Source of the DNA: an uncultured Clostridia bacterium
Lineage (GTDB): Bacteria; Bacillota; Clostridia; Lachnospirales; Anaerotignaceae
Direction of reading: 5' to 3'
Length of the DNA: 21,175 bases
NCBI GenBank assembly: GCA_947036475.1
Contig: CAMQRG010000011.1
Span: forward strand, 1 to 21,175
The notes beneath the pieces are model-generated. The model saw only the letters and a program-made list of their open reading frames with translations. It was not told the origin of the DNA and did no database searches. Shown one piece after another: positions 6,576 through 14,045 of this stretch (its first letter is position 1; every line of letters starts with the position of its first letter). A program made the position numbers and the translations under genes.

Positions 6576-6827
6576 ATGGAAGAGAGGCCGGTGCTGATAC
6601 TGGCGGATTATGGAAAGGTGGAACTGACGCTGCGGGAGTTGATGGAGCAGCGCGGTGTTTCGCGCAACCAGCTTGCGAAACTGATAAACGTGCGGTTTGA
6701 GGTGGTCAATAAGTGGTTCGGCGGGCAGGTGGAGAAAATGGACCTGGACGTTCTGGCAAGAATCTGCTACGCACTGGACTGCCGCGTGGAGGACGTTTTG
6801 ACGTACCGCCCTGGCGAAAAGCAGTAG
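6576..6827 (+). CDS. Small XRE/Cro-type HTH transcriptional regulator
   Basis: 83 residues, consisting almost wholly of one Cro/CI-type helix-turn-helix domain (LRELMEQRGVSRNQLAKLIN then VRFEVVNKWFGGQ), ending CYALDCRVEDVLTYRPGEKQ. This ending is typical of the short YozG-like/HTH_26 regulators. The ATG at 6576 follows GGGAGGGGA and gives the usual family length. An upstream in-frame ATG at 6552 lacks a site. It has a perfect promoter of its own and ends before a bidirectional terminator, so it can be a single-gene transcript. Its targets are unknown. No operator-like palindrome is clear at its promoter. Confidence 0.85.
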   Translation: MEERPVLILADYGKVELTLRELMEQRGVSRNQLAKLINVRFEVVNKWFGGQVEKMDLDVLARICYALDCRVEDVLTYRPGEKQ

Positions 6828-6908
6828 GCAGTGTCGTTACAAGTGTCTGCACACATCTTTCCGCCCCAATTATGCTCGAAAATACGTATGACAACACTAC
6901 CTGACACA

Positions 6909-6945
6909 AAAGGCGGGAAAGGCTTTCAAAACCTTTCCCGCCTTT
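6909..6945. terminator. Bidirectional intrinsic terminator between XRE gene and ABC-F gene
   Basis: AAAGGCGGGAAAGG (6909-6922) pairs perfectly with 6932-6945 over 14 bp with a 9-base loop. A-rich and T-rich flanks on both sides suit convergent termination. The stop codon of the ABC-F gene is 8 bp away. Confidence 0.85.
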
Positions 6946-6952
6946 GAAATTG

Positions 6953-8884
6953 TCAGCTTTCGTGCAGTTCCTCCCATGCGGCATAAAGTGTTTCCAGCTT
7001 TTCTTCCAGAGCGGTTTTCTGCTCAAAAATTTCCTGTGCCTTGGTGTAATCTGAGCTTGCGGCTGCCATATCCGTATCTGCTTTGGCGATTGCCGCCTCG
7101 GTTTCTTCAATTTCCGTTTCTATCCGCGCAATTTTATTTGCCAGTTTCCGTTCTGCCGCCTGCTGCTCCTTCTGCCGAAGCCAGTCGTTTTTGGTATCGC
7201 TCGCAGGCTGCGGAGCGGCTTTCAATGGCTGAGCGGCCTGCGGATTTTCCCGCAGTTTTTCTGCCTCGTTGCGTTCGCGTTCCGCTTTCTTTTCCAGATA
7301 GTAGTCGTAATTCCCGGCATACTGCACAACACCCTCCCGCGTCAGCTCCAATATCTTTTCGGCTGTGCGGTTGATAAAATAACGGTCGTGCGAAATATAG
7401 AAAACGGTGCCTTCATAACAGTTAATTGCGTCCTCCAAAACCTCCTTGGAAAACATATCCAGATGGTTGGTCGGCTCGTCCAGCATGAGCAGGTTTGCCT
7501 TGGAAAGCATGATTTTTGCCAGGGAAACACGCCCCTTTTCGCCGCCGCTCAATGCGGAGATGGGCTTGAATACATCATCATTCGTAAATACAAACGCCGC
7601 CAGAACGTTCCGAATCTGCCCTGCCGTCAGGGTCGGGTAGGTGTCGGCAATTTCGTCAAATATGCTTTTGCTCTCGTCCAGTTTCTGCTGTTCCTGGTCG
7701 TAATAGCCGACATGGACGTTTGTACCGAAGCGTATCAGCCCGCTGTCAGAGGAAACCTCTTTCAGAAGCATTTTGAACAGTGTCGATTTCCCTACGCCGT
7801 TTGGCCCGATGACAGCCACCTTGTCCCCGCGCTTGATATCGAAAAATACATTCTGAAAAACCTTATGCCCGTTGTAGGTTTTGGAAAGGTTTTCGGCATG
7901 CAGTACATCGCTGCCGCTGATAATCTGCGGCGTGAGCGTCAGGCGCATCTGGTCGGGCAGGGCTTCGGGGCGGTCAAGCCGTTCCATTTTATCCAAGGCC
8001 TTTTCGCGGCTCTCCGCACGTTTGATAAATTTTTCACGGTTATAGGCGCGCAGCGTGCGGATTACATCTTCCTGCCGCCTGATTTCCTTCTGCTGTAAAT
8101 CGTAGGCTTTCTGCTGGCTTTCCCTCAGAATTTCTTTCTGCTGGCTGTAAAAAGTATAATTGCCGTTGAAAACGGACGATTTTTTATTTTCGATTTCGAT
8201 GACCTTCGTGACGATTCTGTCCAGAAAATAGCGGTCATGCGATATAATAAGCACTGCGCCGGAATAGGAGCGCAGAAAATCCTCCAGCCATTCTATCGAA
8301 GCGATGTCGAGATGGTTGGTCGGCTCGTCCAGAAGCAGCAGGTCAGGTCTGGAAAGCAGAAGCCTGCCCAGCCATACCCTCGTTTTCTGCCCGCCGGAAA
8401 GCTGGTTCATGGGGCGGTTCCAGTCCTTTTCGGAAAAGCCCAGCCCTTTCAGTACACCCCGCAGACGACTCTGATAGCCGTATCCGTCATTTTGCTCAAA
8501 AAAAAGCTGCAAGGCGGCGTATTCTGCCATCTTGTCCGACAATTCCTGTCCTTCATACTGCCCCATTTCGTTTTCCATTTCACGAAGTTTTGATTCTGTT
8601 TCCATTATTTTCCTGAAAACCGATAGCATTTCTTCATAAATTGTCTGGTCACTTTCTATTTTTTGGTTCTGTGCCAGATAGCCCACAGATACGTCTTTTT
8701 TCAGAAAAAGCTCCCCCCCGTCGGGGGAGGCCTCTCCGGTCAGTATGCGGAAGAGTGTTGTTTTGCCCGCGCCATTGACCCCGACAACCGCGGCTTTCTC
8801 ACGTTCTTCCAGATGAAAGGTGATTTTTTCCAAAATCACATCTATTCCGTAGCTTTTCTGAAGCTGTCTTGCTGCTAATATCAT
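6953..8884 (-). CDS. ABC-F family ATPase (YdiF-like), ribosome-associated
   Basis: 643 residues with two ABC ATPase domains and no membrane segment, the hallmark of ABC-F translation factors. Domain 1 has Walker A GVNGAGKTT (35-43), signature LSGGQKTR (162-169) and Walker B LLLLDEPTNHLD. Domain 2 has GPNGVGKST (360-368), LSGGEKGR (445-452) and LLMLDEPTNHLD. The linker between them (about 230-325) is charged and helical, as in the P-site interaction motif, and is not unusually long, so antibiotic-resistance function is not indicated. A C-terminal coiled coil covers about 565-640. Such proteins act on stalled or empty ribosomes. The start at 8884 follows GGAGGG. Transcribed alone, convergent with the XRE gene. 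Confidence 0.93.
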   Translation of the reverse strand: MILAARQLQKSYGIDVILEKITFHLEEREKAAVVGVNGAGKTTLFRILTGEASPDGGELFLKKDVSVGYLAQNQKIESDQTIYEEMLSVFRKIMETESKLREMENEMGQYEGQELSDKMAEYAALQLFFEQNDGYGYQSRLRGVLKGLGFSEKDWNRPMNQLSGGQKTRVWLGRLLLSRPDLLLLDEPTNHLDIASIEWLEDFLRSYSGAVLIISHDRYFLDRIVTKVIEIENKKSSVFNGNYTFYSQQKEILRESQQKAYDLQQKEIRRQEDVIRTLRAYNREKFIKRAESREKALDKMERLDRPEALPDQMRLTLTPQIISGSDVLHAENLSKTYNGHKVFQNVFFDIKRGDKVAVIGPNGVGKSTLFKMLLKEVSSDSGLIRFGTNVHVGYYDQEQQKLDESKSIFDEIADTYPTLTAGQIRNVLAAFVFTNDDVFKPISALSGGEKGRVSLAKIMLSKANLLMLDEPTNHLDMFSKEVLEDAINCYEGTVFYISHDRYFINRTAEKILELTREGVVQYAGNYDYYLEKKAERERNEAEKLRENPQAAQPLKAAPQPASDTKNDWLRQKEQQAAERKLANKIARIETEIEETEAAIAKADTDMAAASSDYTKAQEIFEQKTALEEKLETLYAAWEELHES

Positions 8885-8919
8885 TTTGAAACCCTCCGTT
8901 TGGCTTGTCCTCTGCCTTT

Positions 8920-8928
8920 ATCATAACA
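8920..8928 (-). promoter_or_regulatory. Possible extended -10 promoter of the ABC-F gene
   Basis: Minus-strand TGTTATGAT (8920-8928) is an extended -10 about 35 bp upstream of the ATG. The -35 region is T-rich but not consensus. It lies back to back with the rex promoter. Confidence 0.45.
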
Positions 8929-8957
8929 GAAAAATGGCGTGAAAGAAAGACTTATTG

Positions 8958-8987
8958 TTGACAATAAAATAACGTGCGTGCTATACT
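8958..8987 (+). promoter_or_regulatory. rex promoter with overlapping palindrome
   Basis: TTGACA (8958-8963) and TATACT (8982-8987) are 18 bp apart. The -35 is embedded in the palindrome TATTGT-TG-ACAATA (about 8954-8967), which could be an operator. The TTGT half sites recall Rex sites, but the spacing does not match the usual 18-bp Rex box, so autoregulation is only a suggestion. Confidence 0.7.
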
Positions 8988-9021
8988 GAAAATAAGTTAA
9001 GTATGAGAGGATTTGGATAAT

Positions 9022-9729
9022 ATGGACAGCGAAAAAAGGATTTCCCCTGCAGTAATCAATAGATTGCCCAGATATTACCGCTATTTGGGCGACCTGCTGG
9101 AAAGCGACATCACGCGCATTTCCTCCAAGGAACTCAGCGCGAAGATGAACATTACCGCGTCCCAAATCCGTCAGGATCTCAATAATTTCGGCGGCTTTGG
9201 CCAGCAGGGCTACGGCTATAATGTGGAATATCTGTATAATGAAATCAAAAAGATACTCGGCTTGGACAGATTGTATAATATGATTGTCGTAGGCGGTGGC
9301 AATATCGGGCAGGCTTTGGTGAATTACACCAATTTTGAAAAAAGAGGGTTTGTAATCAAAGCGGTGTTCGATGTTAATCCGCGCCTTGTCGGCATGACGA
9401 TTCGCGGCGTGGAGGTCTATGATGTGGACCAGATGGAGGACTATGTCCGCACGCATCCTGTAGATGTGGCAATACTGACTCTGCCGCGTTCGCAGGCGGT
9501 GAAAGTGGCAAATTCGCTTGCGAAATGGGGCGTGAAGGGCATGTGGAACTTCAGCCATGTGGATTTGCAGGTGCCGGACGATGTTCTTGTGGAAAATGTA
9601 CACCTGACCGACAGCTTGATGACACTTTTGTACAAAATCAACGAAATGTATAATGAGGATAACGACCTGCACCACCTGGTGAACGGGCTGCCAGTCAAGC
9701 CCATGAGCGACAACGGGGAAGATGAGTAA
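9022..9729 (+). CDS. rex: Redox-sensing transcriptional repressor Rex
   Basis: 235 residues. An N-terminal winged helix (SPAVINRLPRYYRYL, then SSKELSAKMNITASQIRQDL) binds DNA. A Rossmann domain starts at VVGGGNIGQAL (89-99) and senses the NADH/NAD+ ratio. NFGGFGQQGYGYNV is the conserved segment linking the domains. Rex represses fermentation and NADH-reoxidation genes until NADH rises. The ATG at 9022 is chosen because AGAGG ends about 11 bases upstream. A TTG at 9013 would sit almost on that site. Divergent from the ABC-F gene. The TAA overlaps the first base of a hairpin element (9728). Confidence 0.96.
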   Translation: MDSEKRISPAVINRLPRYYRYLGDLLESDITRISSKELSAKMNITASQIRQDLNNFGGFGQQGYGYNVEYLYNEIKKILGLDRLYNMIVVGGGNIGQALVNYTNFEKRGFVIKAVFDVNPRLVGMTIRGVEVYDVDQMEDYVRTHPVDVAILTLPRSQAVKVANSLAKWGVKGMWNFSHVDLQVPDDVLVENVHLTDSLMTLLYKINEMYNEDNDLHHLVNGLPVKPMSDNGEDE

Positions 9730-9914
9730 AACCGCAGGACTTTGCCCTGTTTCCCGCAAAACTGTGTTTTGCGGGATTTATCTATGCTTTCATGAAACAA
9801 GGCGTAAAATGCTTTAGCATTAAATTTGTTTTCAACCGCGCAGCTGCGCGGTTGAAAACGGGTCAAGGGACGAAGTCCCTTGCAGGGGGTTGGGGACGGC
9901 GTCCCCAAGGTTTT
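9728..9914. repeat. Hairpin element between rex and the LysE-type gene
   Basis: A 187-bp element starting AAAACC (inside the rex stop codon) and ending GGTTTT, related to the 1777-2376 and 3603-3854 elements. It contains three perfect stems: CCCGCAAAAC with its complement (9753-9775), a 14-bp arm pair (9829-9842 with 9845-9858), and the CAAGGGACGAAGTCCCTTG-type double hairpin near its right end. The first stem may also serve as the rex terminator. Confidence 0.85.
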
Positions 9915-9942
9915 ACGTGGTGTGTGGGAGGAGGATTTTGGA

Positions 9943-10530
9943 ATGGATTGGATTGCGTTTTATTCCTATGTAGTGGTTTCCAGCGTTACGCCGGGACCGA
10001 ATAACCTGATGTGTATGGCGAACGGCACAAAATTTGGTTTCCGCAGGGGGATTAAGTTCTGCTTTGGCGTAGCAACGGGTTTCGTGCTGGTACTGCTCTG
10101 TGCCATCGCCTGCAACGTTTTTATCTACCATTACATACCGTCTATTATCCAGATTATGACGCCCCTTGGTGCGGCATATATCCTCTGGCTGGCGTGGGCA
10201 GTCTGGCGTGATAAACCGAAGGAAAAAAAGAAAAGCCGTTTCCAGCTGGATACGACTTCGTTCTGGGTGGGTGTGATTTTGCAGTTCGCGAACCCGAAGG
10301 GCCTGCTGTTCGGCATGACGCTGATTACGAATTTCGTGTTTCCGTACGACCAGTCGTTTCAGATGTGCGCCATCGTGCTGGTTATCAACTGGGTTACGGT
10401 TATTTTCGCAAATACCCTCTGGCTATTGTTTGGCTCTTTGTTCCAGCGGTTCTTCGAGCAGTATAAAAAGGGCTTGAACCTGATAATGGCATTGCTGCTT
10501 GTGTACTGCGCGGTGTCGCTGTTCCTGTGA
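9943..10530 (+). CDS. LysE/RhtB family amino-acid exporter
   Basis: 195 residues, close to the family's usual 200, almost entirely hydrophobic with about six membrane segments. The LysE/RhtB signature is present near the N-terminus: SSVTPGPNNLMCMANG, followed by GFRRGIKFCFGVATGF, and later FANPKGLLFGM. The family exports amino acids such as lysine, threonine or homoserine across the cytoplasmic membrane. The substrate cannot be told from sequence. The ATG at 9943 follows GGGAGGAGGA. The upstream in-frame ATG at 9880 lies in the repeat element and would add non-homologous residues. Downstream of rex on the same strand, then terminated at 10543-10575. Confidence 0.9.
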   Translation: MDWIAFYSYVVVSSVTPGPNNLMCMANGTKFGFRRGIKFCFGVATGFVLVLLCAIACNVFIYHYIPSIIQIMTPLGAAYILWLAWAVWRDKPKEKKKSRFQLDTTSFWVGVILQFANPKGLLFGMTLITNFVFPYDQSFQMCAIVLVINWVTVIFANTLWLLFGSLFQRFFEQYKKGLNLIMALLLVYCAVSLFL

Positions 10531-10542
10531 GTTTTTGAGATA

Positions 10543-10575
10543 AAAAGGGCTTGGAAAATTTTTCCGAGCCCTTTT
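10543..10575. terminator. Bidirectional terminator between LysE-type and LRR genes
   Basis: AAAAGGGCTTGGAAA (10543-10557) pairs with 10561-10575 over 15 bp with one G-U pair, then CTTTTCT on the plus strand and a T-rich flank on the minus strand. It serves the two convergent genes. Confidence 0.85.
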
Positions 10576-10595
10576 CTAAACCGAAAACACCGGTT

Positions 10596-11786
10596 CTACA
10601 ATTCAAATGTTTTTTTCTTTTTCCCGCCAAAATGCTTATGCTGATAATCCATCAGAAAGCTGGCAATTTCTGTTTTCCTGCGTTTCTGCGCCGCCGCCAG
10701 CATCTCCGGCAGGTTTTCCGTCGTAAAGAGTCCCCAGTCTGCAAACAGCCGTATTTTCTCAGGTTCGTTCTTTTCCATGAAATATTCCGCCGCCCAGAGC
10801 AGATGCCCGCGGATATAGTCCAGATAGCTTTCCCTTTGCCGTTCCCCCAGCTTGTAGGGGTATTCCAGCCTGCTGACCGCCAGCAGGAGCACAGTTGCCG
10901 CCGCGTCCTCCCGTCTTGTCAGATAAAATATTTCGTCATACCGCCGAAAGTCAATTTCCGAATTGCCAACGCATTGCCGGAAAATATGCCCTGTACCGTA
11001 GTTCACCTGATGGAACTGCCGCGCGGGTGTATCCTCAATATATTCATACTGAAAATCCGGCAGTATCAGCCGGGCGCGTTCCGTAATTCCGTCTGCTTGC
11101 GGGAAATCTATTGTCAGCCAAAGTTCGTGGTTTAATACGGAAATCAGGTCAGAAATATGGCGGCACTGCCCGAACGCGATTTCCTGAAGCCTGTCGCAGT
11201 TGAGGAAAAGCCCTGTATTCAGCTCCGCCGCCGCCAGTGGGATATTGATTTTTTCCATACTGCGGCAGTTATAAAAGGCGTATGCCCCGATTTTCCGCAC
11301 GCCCTCCGGCAGTTCCAGCCCCGCCAGCATACGGCAGTTGTAAAAAGCATATCCGCCGATTTCCTCCAGCCCTGACGGAAGGGAAAGCCGCTTTAATGCT
11401 ACACAGCCGTCCAGTGCGTGTTCCGGCAGCAGGGAAAGCCCTTCCGGCAGGTGCAGGTGCTCCAGCGCGGAACAGCCCGCAAAGGCGTATGCCCCGATAT
11501 GCCGCACAGTATCCGGCAGGAAAAGCCGCTTCAGGGGCTGTCCTTCTTCTGCGGGCTCCGTTCTTTCCATGGAAAAGGACAGCAGGGCAGGGCGTTCTTC
11601 TGCATCTGCCTCCGGCGGTTCTGTCTGCACTGCAAACGCCTTGCCTGCAATAGCAGTTACGGGAACGCCTGCGATGCATTCAGGGATGCGGATTTCTGCC
11701 GCACGTCCATGCAGACGCAGGATTTCCGCGCCTTCCTCTGTCAGCCGGTATTCGATTGTGATGGCTATGGGTTCTATTTCCCGCAT
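10596..11786 (-). CDS. Cytoplasmic leucine-rich repeat (BspA-type LRR_5) protein
   Basis: 396 residues. From about 86 to 205 there are five 23-residue repeats of the BspA/LRR_5 type, with the pattern LxLPxGLxxIGxYAFxxCxxL (for example IGAYAFAGC, IGGYAFYNC, IGAYAFYNC). The rest is a charged N-terminal strand region and a helical C-terminal half ending in a lysine-rich tail (GGKKKKTFEL). Unlike many BspA-like proteins it has no signal peptide, membrane segment or wall anchor, so it should be intracellular. The function is unknown and protein-protein binding is likely. The start follows GGAGGGACAACC. Gene order suggests it could be the last gene of the SBP-MCP-VOC series, but 217 bp with strong hairpins separate it from the VOC gene. 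Confidence 0.85.
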   Translation of the reverse strand: MREIEPIAITIEYRLTEEGAEILRLHGRAAEIRIPECIAGVPVTAIAGKAFAVQTEPPEADAEERPALLSFSMERTEPAEEGQPLKRLFLPDTVRHIGAYAFAGCSALEHLHLPEGLSLLPEHALDGCVALKRLSLPSGLEEIGGYAFYNCRMLAGLELPEGVRKIGAYAFYNCRSMEKINIPLAAAELNTGLFLNCDRLQEIAFGQCRHISDLISVLNHELWLTIDFPQADGITERARLILPDFQYEYIEDTPARQFHQVNYGTGHIFRQCVGNSEIDFRRYDEIFYLTRREDAAATVLLLAVSRLEYPYKLGERQRESYLDYIRGHLLWAAEYFMEKNEPEKIRLFADWGLFTTENLPEMLAAAQKRRKTEIASFLMDYQHKHFGGKKKKTFEL

Positions 11787-11821
11787 GGTTGTCCCTCCGG
11801 AAAAACGCCCGTAAAGGCGGC

Positions 11822-11869
11822 TTGACTTAAGAAAACAAACTTTTCTTTTTGGTTGATTTCTTAAGTCAA
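11822..11869. repeat. 13-bp inverted repeat in the LRR gene leader
   Basis: TTGACTTAAGAAA (11822-11834) pairs perfectly with TTTCTTAAGTCAA (11857-11869), separated by 22 bases. It lies 36 bp upstream of the LRR start on the minus strand. It could be a terminator remnant, an operator or a leader stem. Confidence 0.6.
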
Positions 11870-11890
11870 ACGTCGATGGCGGTTACCTGA

Positions 11891-11962
11891 GAAAATTTCT
11901 TCTAAAATTTTAGCTGCTCTGAAAAATCCTGATTTTTCAGATGCTTCAAAATTGAAATTTTC
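11891..11962. repeat. Nested hairpin between VOC and LRR genes
   Basis: Outer arms GAAAATTTC (11891-11899) and GAAATTTTC (11954-11962) enclose a perfect 10-bp hairpin, CTGAAAAATC (11919-11928) with GATTTTTCAG (11931-11940). A T-rich stem like this may end the VOC transcript, or be part of a small inserted palindromic element together with 11822-11869. Confidence 0.6.
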
Positions 11963-12003
11963 TTATGGTAATGCCTGTAACGGGTGATTTTGCAAATATT
12001 TTT

Positions 12004-12384
12004 TCATATTGTCAGTTCAATCTGACAGCCCTCAATTCCGGCAATACAGCTTTCATAATATCCGTCGCCGGTTGTTCTTGGGCCGCTGAGGACTTCATAG
12101 CCGTCCGTCCGCAGGCGTTCTGTCAGCGTGTCCACACGTTCCGCGCTGCCCAGACGGAAAGCCATGTGAATAAAGCCCTTCCGTAAGATTGCCGTATCTT
12201 CGGCAATCCCGGGCCTGTTCATGATTTCCAGCCGCGCGCCGCTGCTGAACGTCAGGAAATAGGAGCGGAAACCCGCATTCGGATTATGGTAAAGTTCGTT
12301 TGGCTCTGCCTCAAAATATTTCATAAAAAAAGCCTTTGCGCCCTCCAAATCGTCCACATACATCGCGATATGTTCAATTTCCAT
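12004..12384 (-). CDS. VOC (glyoxalase/bleomycin-resistance fold) family protein
   Basis: 126 residues forming two beta-alpha-beta-beta-beta modules of the vicinal oxygen chelate fold. The metal-ligand positions look filled: His5 in EIEHIAMYV, Glu in ARLEIMN, His in GFIHMAF and Glu in CQIELTI. It is therefore probably a metal-dependent enzyme rather than a binding-only member. It is lactoylglutathione-lyase-like, but the true substrate cannot be told. The ATG at 12384 follows AGGAGGT. An upstream ATG at 12408 is rejected. It lies 41 bp behind the chemoreceptor gene, with a 7-bp hairpin (12400-12420) in the gap, so co-transcription is likely. Confidence 0.88.
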   Translation of the reverse strand: MEIEHIAMYVDDLEGAKAFFMKYFEAEPNELYHNPNAGFRSYFLTFSSGARLEIMNRPGIAEDTAILRKGFIHMAFRLGSAERVDTLTERLRTDGYEVLSGPRTTGDGYYESCIAGIEGCQIELTI

Positions 12385-12425
12385 AATGGCACCTCCTGGT
12401 TTTCCCATTTACAGGGAAAATCCTT

Positions 12426-14012
12426 TTATAAATTAGCAAACAGTTCTGTCTGTTTTTTCAGTTCTTCGACAATTTCTTTGTTTGTGTCCATACGGTTTGC
12501 AATGTCCGTCATATTTCCGACCATGCTCCGCGTGCTGCCTGCAACGCCTGTAATGCCTGCCGCACCTTCGTCCAGCGCTTTTGTGATGCTTTCGATGGAG
12601 GCGGCAATCTCGTTCATAGAACTTCGCAGACGCTCCGCTCGCCGGTTAAAGTCGTCCATAGAAGATTCGATATACGCCGCGTCTTCATGATACTGCTGCC
12701 CTGTGGAAACAAACTCCCGAAATTCTGTCAGTATGGACTGGTTCAGGTAATCCACTAGTTCCTGTGCACTGCCGGAAAGATTATATACCGCATCGGTCAC
12801 GTTTTTATTGATGTCCTGAATATGTCCGGCAGTTTCTCCGCAGGAGTCTGCCAGATGGCGGATTTCATGCGCCACAACGGCAAAGCCGGTTCCGGCTTCC
12901 CCTGCGCGTGCTGCCTCGATAGAAGCGTTTATTGCAATCAGGTTCGTATTCGCGGCAATTTCCAGTATCGCTTTTGCCAGTACGCTGACCTGGTCAACGC
13001 TGCGGCTGTTTTCAATTGCACTGTCCAGCACTGTGAGCATATCCGCTACTTTTGCACTGATGGTTTCCATATTTGTGCGTGCGGATTGCTCCATGTTGTC
13101 GGCACGTTCCTTCATGGCCATGGAATATTCCGTAATAGCGGCACATTCTTCCGCCATGGTATGCACGTCGCTTTTCATGTCTGCCGCATTGCCGTTGATG
13201 GAGGACGCGCTCCCTGCGACCTGCCGGATTGCGCCGGAAAGCCGTTCCGCCAATGCCGACAAATCTTTTGCGTTTTTGCTTGATGTGCGGGTGCGCTGGC
13301 GTACCTCGCCCACCACTGCGTCAACCCGTTCCGAGCTGTCCTGAAGCGTTGCCATTACGCTTTTCATTGGCTTTACCACATATTCCATAATCATTCGGAT
13401 TGCTGCCAGCGCAAGCAGTACACACGCCGCCATAGACGCGATGCTGATAACCAGCGAAACGATGTAGACGGTAAGCAGCCGCTGGCGCGCGCTTTCCGTC
13501 TGTGCGGTTATGGAATCGTATAATTCGCTGATATTGCTTTCAATCGCGCTGCCATAAGTGGCAACGTCCCCGTTTGCGAGGGCATATGCTGTGTCTGTTT
13601 TGCTGTCCGCGCTTGCGCAGACAAGGAAAACCAGTGCGTGTTTAAAGGATTCGTAATTGTCCAGCAGGCTTTGGTATACTTCAGCTTCTTCCTTATCGAC
13701 ATACCCGCTGTACGCCTCCAAAAATGTTTCAAGGTTTTCTTCCTCTTTTTTGATTTCTCTCACGACGTCAATCATCGTGCCATAGTCCGTCGCAACGATA
13801 TGGGACAGCGCCATTTTATGGATATTCATTGTGGAACGGCGGATTTCTGCAAGCTGCGTTTTTCCGACCATGTAATTATCCACGATGTTTGACGCGTTGG
13901 AATTTACATTATGTATGCTGAATACCGCCAAAGCGTTGGAAACCAGTGCCACCGCCCCCAGCAGGATAATTGGCAGTATCAGCCGCTGCTGGATACTGAA
14001 TTTTCCCTTCAT
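12426..14012 (-). CDS. Methyl-accepting chemotaxis protein
   Basis: 528 residues. Membrane segment 1 (about 11-32), an external sensing region of about 150 residues predicted as a helical bundle (33-180), membrane segment 2 (181-206) and a HAMP-like stretch starting VVKPMKSVM. The cytoplasmic signalling coil has its hairpin tip at about 351-400 (EIAANTNLIAINASIEAARAG, then GFAVVAHEIRHLAD). This tip is where CheA and CheW dock. Two tip residues differ from the common form: AHEIR instead of ADEIR, and GTGFA instead of GRGFA. No CheR-binding pentapeptide ends the protein. The start follows GGGGAGGAT. It lies 33 bp after the solute-binding gene, which suggests the receptor reads that protein's ligand state. 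Confidence 0.93.
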   Translation of the reverse strand: MKGKFSIQQRLILPIILLGAVALVSNALAVFSIHNVNSNASNIVDNYMVGKTQLAEIRRSTMNIHKMALSHIVATDYGTMIDVVREIKKEEENLETFLEAYSGYVDKEEAEVYQSLLDNYESFKHALVFLVCASADSKTDTAYALANGDVATYGSAIESNISELYDSITAQTESARQRLLTVYIVSLVISIASMAACVLLALAAIRMIMEYVVKPMKSVMATLQDSSERVDAVVGEVRQRTRTSSKNAKDLSALAERLSGAIRQVAGSASSINGNAADMKSDVHTMAEECAAITEYSMAMKERADNMEQSARTNMETISAKVADMLTVLDSAIENSRSVDQVSVLAKAILEIAANTNLIAINASIEAARAGEAGTGFAVVAHEIRHLADSCGETAGHIQDINKNVTDAVYNLSGSAQELVDYLNQSILTEFREFVSTGQQYHEDAAYIESSMDDFNRRAERLRSSMNEIAASIESITKALDEGAAGITGVAGSTRSMVGNMTDIANRMDTNKEIVEELKKQTELFANL

Positions 14013-14045
14013 GCCTATCCTCCCCTGTTTTGTAAAGCCTGAAGC

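Noticed and set aside
8881..9759. 292-codon minus frame opposite rex
   Set aside because: Antisense to rex with low-quality composition (many His, Ile and Gln) and no ribosome binding site.
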